In this document: positions 26,179 to 33,700 of the stretch, piece by piece
Layout of the letters: each line of letters begins with the position of its first letter
How positions within the stretch are numbered: the stretch's first letter is position 1
From: an uncultured Alphaproteobacteria bacterium
Lineage (GTDB): Bacteria; Pseudomonadota; Alphaproteobacteria; CAAHEQ01; UBA3637
Assembly (NCBI GenBank): GCA_944392145.1
Contig: CALXVS010000011.1
Span: forward strand, 1 to 46,322
Direction of reading: 5' to 3'
DNA length: 46,322 nucleotides
The notes under the pieces: generated by a model
Told to the model about the DNA's origin: nothing
The model's database searches: none
What the model saw: only the letters and a program-made list of their open reading frames with translations
Position numbers and translations under genes: made by a program

Positions 26179-26804
26179 AACATATTGGTTTTCTTATACC
26201 AGCATCAAATATTGTAGCAGAACGAGAGCTATATACAAGATTAGTTAAAGATGAACTATCAGATATTTCATTTCATTTTGCCCGACTTAAATTTCAAACG
26301 CCATATGGTGTAAATGAAGAAAAGTATACACAGGAACTTATCGATAGTATACCTATTACCCTGACAGAATTGGAAAGAATCAAATTATATAAAACAGCAG
26401 TTTTGTGTACATCTGCTGAAATTTTTGCCAAAAACACCGAAAATTTATTATTTCCATTATCTGCAGTAATATCTTATTTAAAGTGTATAAATAAATCTCA
26501 TCCTTTAATTATAACGCCGTATAATAAGAACATTGGTAATGTTGTTACGCAAACAATGCAAAATTCGGGCATATTTATTTCTAAAGAAATACATCTAGAT
26601 ATTAAAAACAAAGAAGATTTAATTAATTTTAGTAACACTAAGTTATTAGAATTAATAGAAAATCAGATAGACAAACATATTGATTCTATCTGTGTTTTAT
26701 GTACAAACTTTGCAACTATTCATTTAGAAAAAGATATTGAAGAAGAATTTAATGTGCCTTTTATATCAAGTAACAAAGCAATTTATATGGCTATTTTAAA
26801 ATAA
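26175..26804 (+). CDS. Asp/Glu racemase / maleate isomerase superfamily enzyme
   Basis: The protein begins IGFLIPASNIVAERELY, like the P-x-x-N-x-x-E start of maleate cis-trans isomerases and arylmalonate decarboxylases. Two cysteines lie in the expected mirror positions, AVLCTSAEIF (about residue 76) and CVLCTNFATI (about residue 176), and would be the catalytic pair. It has 209 residues. It is the last gene of the operon, overlapping the kinase-phosphatase gene by four bases. It could isomerise or racemise a small dicarboxylate or a ring-opened base; the substrate is unknown. Confidence 0.7.
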   Translation: MKHIGFLIPASNIVAERELYTRLVKDELSDISFHFARLKFQTPYGVNEEKYTQELIDSIPITLTELERIKLYKTAVLCTSAEIFAKNTENLLFPLSAVISYLKCINKSHPLIITPYNKNIGNVVTQTMQNSGIFISKEIHLDIKNKEDLINFSNTKLLELIENQIDKHIDSICVLCTNFATIHLEKDIEEEFNVPFISSNKAIYMAILK

Positions 26805-26907
26805 AGCATTCTTACCAAGAATTTGCAAATGACTTTATCATGTCAGTTTAACCAAGTCTAAAAAATAAATCACATTGAAGATATTATAAAAAGCAATTTT
26901 TTTATCT

Positions 26908-27105
26908 CTATTTTACACACATTTCATCATAAACGATGTTGTTTCGGTCAATTTGACGGATGGTTTCGGGCGTATCTTGTTCGTAATCTGCATAAATTGG
27001 CTCGTAAATCAGGCAAAAATCACCGTTTATATTTGTTGTGCAACCGCTTAATACGATTAGTGTCAGATAAAGAAGTACGTGCTTGAATTGCTTTGTTAAG
27101 AGCAT
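26908..27105 (-). CDS. Outer-membrane spanin, Rz1-like lipoprotein
   Basis: A lipoprotein signal with lipobox LSGC (about residues 19-22) precedes a short periplasmic tail: DFCLIYEPIYADYEQDTPET then a QIDRNNIVYDEMC ending, a pattern common in phage Rz1-like proteins. Its first 86 bases overlap the i-spanin gene in another frame, the classic Rz/Rz1 arrangement. It disrupts the outer membrane at lysis. Confidence 0.8.
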   Translation of the reverse strand: MLLTKQFKHVLLYLTLIVLSGCTTNINGDFCLIYEPIYADYEQDTPETIRQIDRNNIVYDEMCVK

Positions 27106-27229
27106 TGAGTTCCCCTTTCATTTGATGATTTTCGGCAGTTTCCTTGGCTTGCCGATAGCCGAATAAATATAGAAATAAAGAAATTGCTACAAAAATAAGT
27201 GTTTTAAATTTTTTCAATAGGTTTAACAT
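27020..27229 (-). CDS. Inner-membrane spanin, Rz-like
   Basis: The start is set at MLNLLKKFKTL, preceded by GGAGTAAACAGG. It is 69 residues: a single N-terminal membrane helix (TLIFVAISLFLYLFGYR) followed by a charged coiled-coil region (TAENHQMKGELNALNKAIQA). Topology and overlap with the Rz1-like gene identify it as the i-spanin. Its start also overlaps the end of the holin gene. Confidence 0.75.
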   Translation of the reverse strand: MLNLLKKFKTLIFVAISLFLYLFGYRQAKETAENHQMKGELNALNKAIQARTSLSDTNRIKRLHNKYKR

Positions 27230-27419
27230 CCTGTTTACTCCTTTCAATACCAATATCCCGTACACCACTGATCCCCAGCATGATACCGAGACTGGTTAAT
27301 AATTGTTCCCATTCTACTAATCCCACATCAAAATAGGGGGCAATAATACAGTTATTAATGAATCCATAACACAAAACCCATCCGATAACTGGTATCCAAA
27401 GTCTCTTTATTTTTTTCAT
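27204..27419 (-). CDS. Phage holin (GTA-type, short)
   Basis: This 71-residue protein has a basic N-terminus, one clear hydrophobic segment (IPVIGWVLCYGFINNCII) and a second weaker one (LLTSLGIMLGISGVR). The GIMLGISGVRDIG tail matches the 3TM holins of gene-transfer-agent type. It sits in the lysis cassette and overlaps the endolysin-like gene by four bases. Confidence 0.7.
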   Translation of the reverse strand: MKKIKRLWIPVIGWVLCYGFINNCIIAPYFDVGLVEWEQLLTSLGIMLGISGVRDIGIERSKQDVKPIEKI

Positions 27420-27832
27420 ATGAGGTCAATCCCTTTCTGTATTGTTTCGTCTTTATAAGGTTGAATACCGTTTTCTATGCGGATGATGGCTTTAATAAAA
27501 ACCGTTAAAATGTCTCGCTCTTCAATATCAATCGGTTCATCCGGATATCGACCAATTTGTTTTGAAACCGATTGAATATAAACCTGAGTTTGATTCTCGT
27601 TTGGTGGTGCGTACCGGCTGATTATTGAGCGAATGGTTTTTAATCCGTAAAGTTTTTTATAATTGATTAAAACTTTGGCTAACGCCCGAATACCATAAAC
27701 AGCATTTGTAAATACACAAAAGGACGGATCTTGTTCTTTCCCGTCCTGTTTTAATCCGAGCCAATTTTCTCCCCATCTGATGTTTCCAGGGTTATTGTTT
27801 CGAATGCCTCTTGGCTGTCGTGTTTGGTTCAT
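27416..27832 (-). CDS. Phage endolysin-like / structural lysozyme-like protein
   Basis: The protein begins RGIRNNNPGNIRWGENWLG, the hallmark of a phage family annotated as structural protein P5 or virion lysozyme, with FTNAVYGIRALAKVL and ISRYAPPNENQTQVYI following. It has 138 residues and no signal peptide. Placed directly before the holin in the cassette, it is probably the cell-wall hydrolase; the catalytic residue cannot be fixed by eye. Confidence 0.75.
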   Translation of the reverse strand: MNQTRQPRGIRNNNPGNIRWGENWLGLKQDGKEQDPSFCVFTNAVYGIRALAKVLINYKKLYGLKTIRSIISRYAPPNENQTQVYIQSVSKQIGRYPDEPIDIEERDILTVFIKAIIRIENGIQPYKDETIQKGIDLI

Positions 27833-28046
27833 GATGTAAACTCCATATCATTTCTCGTAAATCGTCAATTTTAGTTTCCAGTCGGGCGATATGCGTCTGA
27901 GTTGCATACTCTTTGGCCACCGCTACTTTGAATTCGTTTAAATCTCTTTCAACACTTTTGATTTCCCTCCGTTGTTCTCCCAGTTTATAAAAAAACCAGC
28001 CAAAGGCCGGTACGCAGATGATCTGTAAAAATTGAATCCAATCCAT
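27792..28046 (-). CDS. Small phage membrane protein with coiled coil
   Basis: A hydrophobic N-terminus (IQFLQIICVPAFGWFFYKLG) precedes a long charged helix with heptad-like spacing (EIKSVERDLNEFKVAVAKEY). It is 84 residues and overlaps the endolysin-like gene by 41 bases. Such proteins are common in lysis cassettes and may be an accessory holin or antiholin. Confidence 0.65.
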   Translation of the reverse strand: MDWIQFLQIICVPAFGWFFYKLGEQRREIKSVERDLNEFKVAVAKEYATQTHIARLETKIDDLREMIWSLHHEPNTTAKRHSKQ

Positions 28047-28058
28047 TGGTTTTCTCCA

Positions 28059-28088
28059 TAAAAAAAGCCGAGCGGTTAAACTCGGCTT
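28059..28088 (-). terminator. Terminator of the metal cassette
   Basis: On the minus strand AAGCCGAG (28088-28081) pairs with CTCGGCTT (28072-28065) and is followed by a T tract. It lies just after the MBL hydrolase stop and insulates the cassette from the lysis genes. Confidence 0.85.
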
Positions 28089-28109
28089 GTATGCTACCTG
28101 AATTATAAA

Positions 28110-28901
28110 TTAAAAGTGATAAATTTCTCCATCAGCAGGTATTAAAATTTTATCGGCAATATTGCGCTGATGTAACTTTTCGCTTAAGGTTTGGCGATTT
28201 AATGTTGCATGCGCCACATTATCCATATGGCTGGCGATAATTTTTGCATTTGGGCACACTTTATGAACGTTTGCCACATCACCGTCGTCCATAATCAAAC
28301 GTCCGAAAGTGTTAAAAGTCGCCGCACAAGCGTTCAGAATAATAACTTCCGGCTGATATTGTTGCAAAATCTTTTGAACTTCATCATAAAAAATCGTATC
28401 TCCGGCCACATAAACCGACTTTTCGTTTTTATGTTGCAAAATAAATCCGCTGGCCTTTCCGCAAGGAACTTTTGTACCATGTAATGCCGGTGTTTTAATA
28501 AGCGTAATTTCACCGATTTGCGTATTTTCCGTCATAACTTGCACATCTGTAAATCCGGACTTTTTCAGTACTTCGGCATCGTCCTTATTTTGCACAAAAA
28601 CCGGTGTATTGTGATTTAAATCTTTACCGACTGTTCCATCAGGATACATATCAATATGGTCCGGATGAATATGGGTGATGATATAGTAATCAACCCCGTT
28701 TAATATCTCCGCAACTGATTTGGGCAACGAACATATCGGCATAGCAAGTTCATTGTGTTCAGCGCAAATTGCCTCGCTTTGCATACCAAGTTCCTTAAAA
28801 GTGCCGTTACTTCCTTGTGGCGCAAGCCATGGATCAACCAAAAACTTTTTATCGGCATATTCCAAAACAATTGTCGCATTGCGTATTTGTTCAAATTTCA
28901 T
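28110..28901 (-). CDS. MBL-fold metal-dependent hydrolase (UlaG-like)
   Basis: This is a 263-residue metallo-beta-lactamase fold protein. The first strand is IVLEYADKKFLVDPW, the metal motif is THIHPDHID, and further ligands are HGTKVPCG, VAGDTIF and ASHMDNVAHAT. This matches the UlaG-like branch (L-ascorbate-6-phosphate lactonase relatives); the substrate is unknown. It starts 25 bases after the exporter stop, so it is the last gene of the metal cassette. Confidence 0.85.
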   Translation of the reverse strand: MKFEQIRNATIVLEYADKKFLVDPWLAPQGSNGTFKELGMQSEAICAEHNELAMPICSLPKSVAEILNGVDYYIITHIHPDHIDMYPDGTVGKDLNHNTPVFVQNKDDAEVLKKSGFTDVQVMTENTQIGEITLIKTPALHGTKVPCGKASGFILQHKNEKSVYVAGDTIFYDEVQKILQQYQPEVIILNACAATFNTFGRLIMDDGDVANVHKVCPNAKIIASHMDNVAHATLNRQTLSEKLHQRNIADKILIPADGEIYHF

Positions 28902-28926
28902 TTTGCTATCCCTTCTTTAAAAATTT

Positions 28927-29817
28927 TTATAAATCGCAACATTCACCGCATGATTTATTTTCTACCTGAAAATTGCAGTGAGTAATTCCGAATTTATCTT
29001 TTAAAAGCTGTGTTGCTTCCACAATAATATCATTGTTATCACTTTCAATATGGCATTCAATCGCCACATTATGTTCACTGATACACCATAAATGCAAATG
29101 GTGCACATTTTTGATATTTTTTATGGCAAGCAAAGAATTTTTGACTTGTTCTATATCAATGTTGTCGGGAACGGCATTCATCAAGATATTTACAATCTGC
29201 GGAAAAGACACAACCGATTGAAAAATCATATAAAAAGCAATAATCAAGGCCACAATCCCATCAACCCGATATAAATCAAACCATATAATACAAAGGCCGG
29301 AAATAATAACGCCGATTGAACCGAATGCATCTGCCAAGTTATGAATAAACACCATTTTCATATTGCTGTTGTGATGAGCGTCATGATGCGAAATTTTTGC
29401 CGTTAAGGCATCAATAATAAGCGCCAAAACCGAAATCCAAATAATCAGCAGTCCATCAATTTGTTGCGGATTTATCAGCCGTTCAATTCCTTCTACCAAC
29501 AGATAGCAACCGGATATAAAAAGCAATATCAGATTAACAAATCCACCTATAATTTCAGCTCTTTTGAAACCGTATGTGTATTTTGCCGAAGCTTTCTTGT
29601 TTCCTATCTTAAACGCAATAACGGCAATCAAAATTGAAAAAGCATCAGAAGTATTATGCAGTGCATCTCCTATCAAAGAAACACTGCCGGAAATTATACC
29701 TCCTATTATTTCAGCAACAGACAAAAGCATATTGATTGCAAACGATAAAATCAGCAATTTAACGGACTTTTGTGTTACCTCATTATGATGATGGTGATGA
29801 TGAATATGCTCAGACAT
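28927..29817 (-). CDS. Cation diffusion facilitator (Zn/Co/Ni/Cd exporter)
   Basis: CDF proteins export divalent metals by proton antiport. The N-terminus carries a run of six His in SEHIHHHHHHNE. Six membrane segments follow, with the site-A residues in LIGDALHNTSDAF (helix II) and FIHNLADAFGS (helix V). A His-rich loop (SHHDAHHNS) and a cytoplasmic domain with HHLHLWCISEHNVAIECHI complete it. The ending CGECCDL adds a Cys cluster. The type is close to CzcD/ZitB. It lies 16 bases downstream of the CsoR/RcnR-like gene. Confidence 0.92.
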   Translation of the reverse strand: MSEHIHHHHHHNEVTQKSVKLLILSFAINMLLSVAEIIGGIISGSVSLIGDALHNTSDAFSILIAVIAFKIGNKKASAKYTYGFKRAEIIGGFVNLILLFISGCYLLVEGIERLINPQQIDGLLIIWISVLALIIDALTAKISHHDAHHNSNMKMVFIHNLADAFGSIGVIISGLCIIWFDLYRVDGIVALIIAFYMIFQSVVSFPQIVNILMNAVPDNIDIEQVKNSLLAIKNIKNVHHLHLWCISEHNVAIECHIESDNNDIIVEATQLLKDKFGITHCNFQVENKSCGECCDL

Positions 29818-29833
29818 TATTTATTCCTTTTAT

Positions 29834-30115
29834 TTAATCATCTGATTTATCTAAAAGCCCGATAAGCTCATCAATTTTTTTCTGTTGCTCGGCTTTTGAG
29901 GTAGAAAAAGAAGCGGCAACGCAATGTTGAATGTGTTTTTGCAAAATGTTTTTTTCAACACTTTTCAATGCAGAACGCACCGCTTTAATTTGATTGACAA
30001 TATCCAAACAATAACGTTCTTCTTCTATCATCTTTTTTATTCCATCTATCTGACCGGAAATGCGGTTCAGGCGAGGCAAGTTTTCCGAATGATTCGGTTT
30101 TGATTGTATAGTCAT
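29834..30115 (-). CDS. CsoR/RcnR/FrmR-family metal-sensing repressor
   Basis: The all-helical 93-residue protein matches the family: LPRLNRISGQIDGIKKMIEE, then RYCLDIVNQIKAVRSAL with the conserved Cys, and the second-helix motif HIQHCV with His and Cys. These form the metal site of Cu(I), Ni/Co or related sensors. It would bind the G-tract palindrome at 30338-30362 and repress the cassette. Which metal it senses cannot be told from sequence alone; the Zn/Co/Ni-type exporter downstream favours a divalent ion. Confidence 0.9.
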   Translation of the reverse strand: MTIQSKPNHSENLPRLNRISGQIDGIKKMIEEERYCLDIVNQIKAVRSALKSVEKNILQKHIQHCVAASFSTSKAEQQKKIDELIGLLDKSDD

Positions 30116-30124
30116 TGGCTTTAC

Positions 30125-30304
30125 CTATTTATTATCGCCGCAGTGGCAAGAATCGCAGCATTTATTTTCTTTGGTGCATTGACAGTTATCACCGCAGGTA
30201 CAATTTTCACCGCAATGGCATTCTTTACCATTTTTTCCGCACTGACAATTTTCACCGCATTGACAGTTTTCGCATTTACAATTCGGATTATTACATTTTC
30301 CCAT
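30125..30304 (-). CDS. Metallothionein-like Cys-rich protein
   Basis: The start is MGKCNNPNCKC at 30304, with AGGAG upstream. Of 59 residues 17 are Cys, almost all in CxC units within a repeated CxCGENC pattern, plus a CC pair and two His. This is a metal-chelating small protein. It is the first gene of the cassette and ends ten bases before the repressor gene. Confidence 0.85.
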   Translation of the reverse strand: MGKCNNPNCKCENCQCGENCQCGKNGKECHCGENCTCGDNCQCTKENKCCDSCHCGDNK

Positions 30305-30337
30305 TTTTATTCTCCTGTTAAAAAAATTACGTTCAAA

Positions 30338-30370
30338 TATACATATACCCCCTATATGTATAAATGTCAA
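30338..30370 (-). promoter_or_regulatory. Promoter and CsoR/RcnR-type operator of the metal cassette
   Basis: TTGACA (30370-30365), a 17-base spacer and TATATG (30347-30342) form a strong promoter on the minus strand. A perfect palindrome with ten-base arms flanks a G5 tract (arms 30338-30347 and 30353-30362; G tract 30348-30352). AT-rich arms around a G tract are the known operator type of the CsoR/RcnR family, and this one lies next to the -10. Confidence 0.8.
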
Positions 30371-30380
30371 GATGTTTTTT

Positions 30381-32606
30381 TTAATTTTGATGTACTCGGC
30401 TATCCTCAATAACCGCTGTTATTTCTACCTTGGTGGAGCGTGGATGTATGCCCGTTACACGTGCAAGCACACTCCATTTATCGGCAGTTCCAAAGGCAAA
30501 ATGCGTTCTTTCAGCATCAGTGCCTGTTAAAATGTCAATGTCCGGTTCTTCCGATAAGATAACCTCTGTCGGAAGTGAACCGGCAGTCACAACATACGGA
30601 CCGGATAAAGACCCGTTTTTCTTTCGTAATGCCAAATAATGTGTTTGACCTTCTTCAAACTTGACCGGTTCGGACAGGCTTAGAGTTAATCCGTTTTGCT
30701 CTGTCACTTCACCGCCTTGTCCCCATTTGGCCATATCGTGTGTGATAGCGATCAAGTCGCCATAACTGGGGATTAGGCCTTCCAATTCTGTTGAAGAAGT
30801 CACGATTCGCCGCCGATACCTGTTTGCCAACGCCATATAGGTCGCTTCCCGTAGAGCTTGCTCTTTATTCGTGCAGCCAAACAGTTCCACCGTGGCGGTT
30901 TTGTCTGAGGTTGAGCCGTCAAACGAACCGGTTATTTCGGAGGTTTTCCAAGTCTTTTCCGAAAAATACTGAACACAAACGCTGTCGGCTGTGTCTTCGG
31001 ACGGCATCACATATTGTATGGACAGGCTGTTCTTTACAATATTTCGTGGTCCAAAGAGTGCCACCGGTATGTTTTTCGGCTCATCCCGAACGAACCGAAC
31101 AATGCCGCCTTGAATAAACGGAATAGCCCGTCCAACCTTGGCACAGCGGGATAACGCTTCATAAACGGTCAGCTTGCTATCAAACACAGCGTTAAATGTA
31201 TCGCCTCGGCTATTCCAAGTCTGATCCAAATTATAAAGAGCTCGCAGGTCTATGTTCTTGTCTGCCAGTTTTGCTCCATAGTCGGCTTTTAGAATATCCG
31301 CCAACGCCCACGCGATTGACCGAGTCACAACCGGAGAAGACCAACCGGAAGTTGGAGACCATGTCGGCAGTTTTCTTGTGACAATACAGTTCACCATGCG
31401 GGAGGATCGTTGAGACAGGTTATCGGTGGCTTTCATAGTTATAGCCAGCAATGTCACGTTCCCATAGTCTTTATCTGACACGATATAGCCCTTGGCTGAA
31501 CCCCAGCGAATTTCATGTCCGGCACGTGAGGATGTGTCTTTGGCATCTAACCGAGTAGCTCTGACCTCATACCTGCCGGTTGTAACCGAATAAGTATAGG
31601 TTTTATACATGGCATTGTGGTTATTGCTTGTAATACTTTCCGTTCCAAGAGTAACCCAATCACCCAGCGCATTATCTTCATCATCAATCCGCCTGGCATC
31701 GATACGCCATTGAATGGTTTTATTGGCCATGGTGCCATTGTCGTTTGCGTAATAACAACCCCGTTGAAAAGCTACATCAATTTCAATTTTATTGATAACA
31801 CTTTCGGTCGGGTTTAACACAAACGGACCACAAATGGTATCCTTTAATAGTTCCTGACCTGCCACTTCGTTGGAAGTCACCACATCTTCTTCAAAAAGCG
31901 TGTTTTTACCACCCGGTGGAATGATTTGATAGGTTATTTCTTCAAATGAGCTGATAGGCGTGTCCTCAATGCGGATTTGTTCGACATTGTATTCGCCTTG
32001 ACCTATGCAATGGAGCTGATAGACGTATTGCTCGTTGTTTGCATATTTATAATAAGGCTGACTGGCAAAATCAGGATATATCAGGTGCCGACCATAAATA
32101 ACCGGAATAGGATTACCAAGACGGGCCTGATTACCTTGAGCCTGTAAAGAATAGGTTGGGCTTTGGGTTAGACTTGAGGTTGTCATTCCATTTAAGGAAG
32201 CCTTAGGTGTAGGCACAAAGGTGTTAATCAAAATACCACCTCCGACCGAAACAGCTGCCGCCGCAACACCGCCCCAAACGGCACCATAAGCGGCACCCAC
32301 AGCACCGCCTGTATAAACAGTTGCTACGATTAAGGCCACCGTTAGGACAATTTGCAACGGATTAGAGCTTTTACCACCGCCACCCAGCGGCAGAGCGACA
32401 AAACTGACAACAGACTTTTGATATAAGACCATATCCCAGTCTTTGCGGAGTTTTGCCACACCATTAACAAAACAGACGGTCGGGCGCGATAAATCCACCT
32501 TTTGCGATTTGACAATTTGCCAAATACTCTGTTTTTTGGACAAAACTTTGCTTATCCGCCCTTTATTTGGATTAAACGGATTTGTGAAATAATTAAAATA
32601 AACCAT
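30381..32606 (-). CDS. Phage tail tip / host-specificity protein (J/TipJ-like)
   Basis: This 741-residue protein has the TipJ layout. The N-terminus (NPFNPNKGRISKVLSKKQSI) is followed by a hydrophobic Gly/Ala segment at about residues 85-135. RLGNPIPVIYGRHLIYPDF is the conserved entry to the tail-hub domains. Ig-like and hub modules follow with LSIQYVMPSEDTADSV and RRRIVTSSTELEGLIPSYGD. It contacts the host receptor at the tail tip. It is in the usual place after the NlpC/P60 tail gene, with the DUF559 cassette inserted between them. Confidence 0.85.
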   Translation of the reverse strand: MVYFNYFTNPFNPNKGRISKVLSKKQSIWQIVKSQKVDLSRPTVCFVNGVAKLRKDWDMVLYQKSVVSFVALPLGGGGKSSNPLQIVLTVALIVATVYTGGAVGAAYGAVWGGVAAAAVSVGGGILINTFVPTPKASLNGMTTSSLTQSPTYSLQAQGNQARLGNPIPVIYGRHLIYPDFASQPYYKYANNEQYVYQLHCIGQGEYNVEQIRIEDTPISSFEEITYQIIPPGGKNTLFEEDVVTSNEVAGQELLKDTICGPFVLNPTESVINKIEIDVAFQRGCYYANDNGTMANKTIQWRIDARRIDDEDNALGDWVTLGTESITSNNHNAMYKTYTYSVTTGRYEVRATRLDAKDTSSRAGHEIRWGSAKGYIVSDKDYGNVTLLAITMKATDNLSQRSSRMVNCIVTRKLPTWSPTSGWSSPVVTRSIAWALADILKADYGAKLADKNIDLRALYNLDQTWNSRGDTFNAVFDSKLTVYEALSRCAKVGRAIPFIQGGIVRFVRDEPKNIPVALFGPRNIVKNSLSIQYVMPSEDTADSVCVQYFSEKTWKTSEITGSFDGSTSDKTATVELFGCTNKEQALREATYMALANRYRRRIVTSSTELEGLIPSYGDLIAITHDMAKWGQGGEVTEQNGLTLSLSEPVKFEEGQTHYLALRKKNGSLSGPYVVTAGSLPTEVILSEEPDIDILTGTDAERTHFAFGTADKWSVLARVTGIHPRSTKVEITAVIEDSRVHQN

Positions 32607-32619
32607 TGTTTTATTCCAT

Positions 32620-32653
32620 AAAAAAATCCCTCACTATGTAAAGTGAGAGATTT
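32620..32653 (-). terminator. Terminator of the DUF559 nuclease gene
   Basis: On the minus strand AAATCTCTCAC (32653-32643) pairs with GTGAGGGATTT (32634-32624), one G-T pair, and is followed by a T tract. It lies 20 bases after the nuclease stop and would isolate it from the tail genes. Confidence 0.85.
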
Positions 32654-32673
32654 AATAAATTATATTTTATAAA

Positions 32674-33240
32674 CTATTCTAAAAAAGAAACACCTGTAAG
32701 GAACTCATTATTTTCTTTTTTTAAGGCCTCCATATTTACTCTTAGTTGTTCTGGATATTTTTGAAATTCTCTTTTCATACGTTGAATTCCAGCACCACAT
32801 AAATAAGCTGGAGTATTTTTTCCTTTTATCCCTAATGAGGGAATATTTTCATTAAACATAGGGATTTCGACAGTACGTCCAAATAATTGTTCAATAGCTT
32901 TATTTGTTAATTGAATAAAATATGGTATTCTTACAACGTTATATCCTAAAGTTTTATAAAATTCTGTTTTTTCAATATCTTTCTGAATGTTTTCAGGATT
33001 TGTATAATGTGGAATACCATCAAATTCGATAATTAATTTCTCTCGTTCACTTCTATAGTCAGGACGAAATCTACGTCCACAATCAGGGATTATTTGATTA
33101 TGTATCCAATCATGTGTATTTGGAAAGATAACAGCCAAATACTCTTCTAATCCAGTTCTGTGTAAACCGGTATCTTTATCTAGTCCGGCTCTTTGTGCAT
33201 CCTCTTTTGTTTCTCTAAGAAAACCCCATTTTTCAGTCAT
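32674..33240 (-). CDS. DUF559-type (Vsr-like) endonuclease
   Basis: The PD-(D/E)xK-like core is visible at about residues 45-115: CGRRFRPDYRSEREKLIIEF then DGIPHY, a helix with NPENIQKDIEKTEFYKTLGY, and NVVRIPYF. This is the EFDG-x-x-HY and VVRIP pattern of DUF559 nucleases. It has 188 residues with a GGAGAGG ribosome site. It is AT-rich compared with the flanking tail genes and has its own terminator and a TTGACA-like element (33293-33288). It is therefore an inserted single-gene cassette, possibly a homing-type or superinfection-exclusion nuclease. Confidence 0.8.
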   Translation of the reverse strand: MTEKWGFLRETKEDAQRAGLDKDTGLHRTGLEEYLAVIFPNTHDWIHNQIIPDCGRRFRPDYRSEREKLIIEFDGIPHYTNPENIQKDIEKTEFYKTLGYNVVRIPYFIQLTNKAIEQLFGRTVEIPMFNENIPSLGIKGKNTPAYLCGAGIQRMKREFQKYPEQLRVNMEALKKENNEFLTGVSFLE

Positions 33241-33298
33241 TATCCTCTCCTAAGATTATATAATAACTACTTTAAAACATAAATATTTGTCAACATGA

Positions 33299-33700
33299 TT
33301 ATTGCTTCACTCGGTAATAACTGTCTAAATACCAACCACAGGTGTTTAAGGAACGAACATTCTGAAATACGACACCGCTATCCCTAACACAATGCAGAAC
33401 GCCACCGCCGTCTATATCTAACCATAACCCGGCGTGAACGGGATTTTTTGATTGCCTCATTAAAACAACATCTCCGTTCCGAGGTGTCGGTACTTCAATA
33501 AAGGCTTGAAATGCCAAGTCCACCTTAAAGGCATGAAGGACATCTCTTAAATTATTCGGATTAATGTTGACCGGTGGCACATCATGGCCAAACTCGTGCA
33601 ACAACACATAACGGACAAAGCCCCAACAATCAAACTGGTCGGGTCCTTGTGCACCAGCTACCCACGGCAAGCCGATATATTTGTTCGCAAAATGTGTCAT
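33299..33700 (-). CDS. Phage tail NlpC/P60 cysteine peptidase
   Basis: The protein begins HFANKYIGLPWVAGAQGPDQ, then FDCWGFVRYVL with the catalytic Cys. The His is in NPVHAGLWLDI, after GDVVLM. It has 133 residues. Such phage proteins (lambda K-like) act in tail-tip assembly or peptidoglycan opening. Its start overlaps the DUF1833-like gene stop by four bases. Confidence 0.88.
   Translation of the reverse strand: MTHFANKYIGLPWVAGAQGPDQFDCWGFVRYVLLHEFGHDVPPVNINPNNLRDVLHAFKVDLAFQAFIEVPTPRNGDVVLMRQSKNPVHAGLWLDIDGGGVLHCVRDSGVVFQNVRSLNTCGWYLDSYYRVKQ

Larger units (their letters stand above)
22050..26804 (+). other. Horizontally acquired nucleotide-modification/sanitation operon
   Basis: Seven catalytic or binding modules run on one strand with overlaps of 4-17 bases (2-base gap at 24245/24248). 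Base composition is clearly lower in GC than the chromosome at 1-19,000, and Arg is mostly AGA. It is flanked by gene fragments on the left and phage lysis genes on the right. The grouping itself is seen; the common function is inferred. Confidence 0.6.

Noticed and set aside
30104-30412. Plus-strand frame opposite the metallothionein gene
   Set aside because: Repetitive Phe/Ile/Thr-rich translation is the complement of the CxC repeats; the minus-strand frame has the ribosome site, promoter and family pattern.
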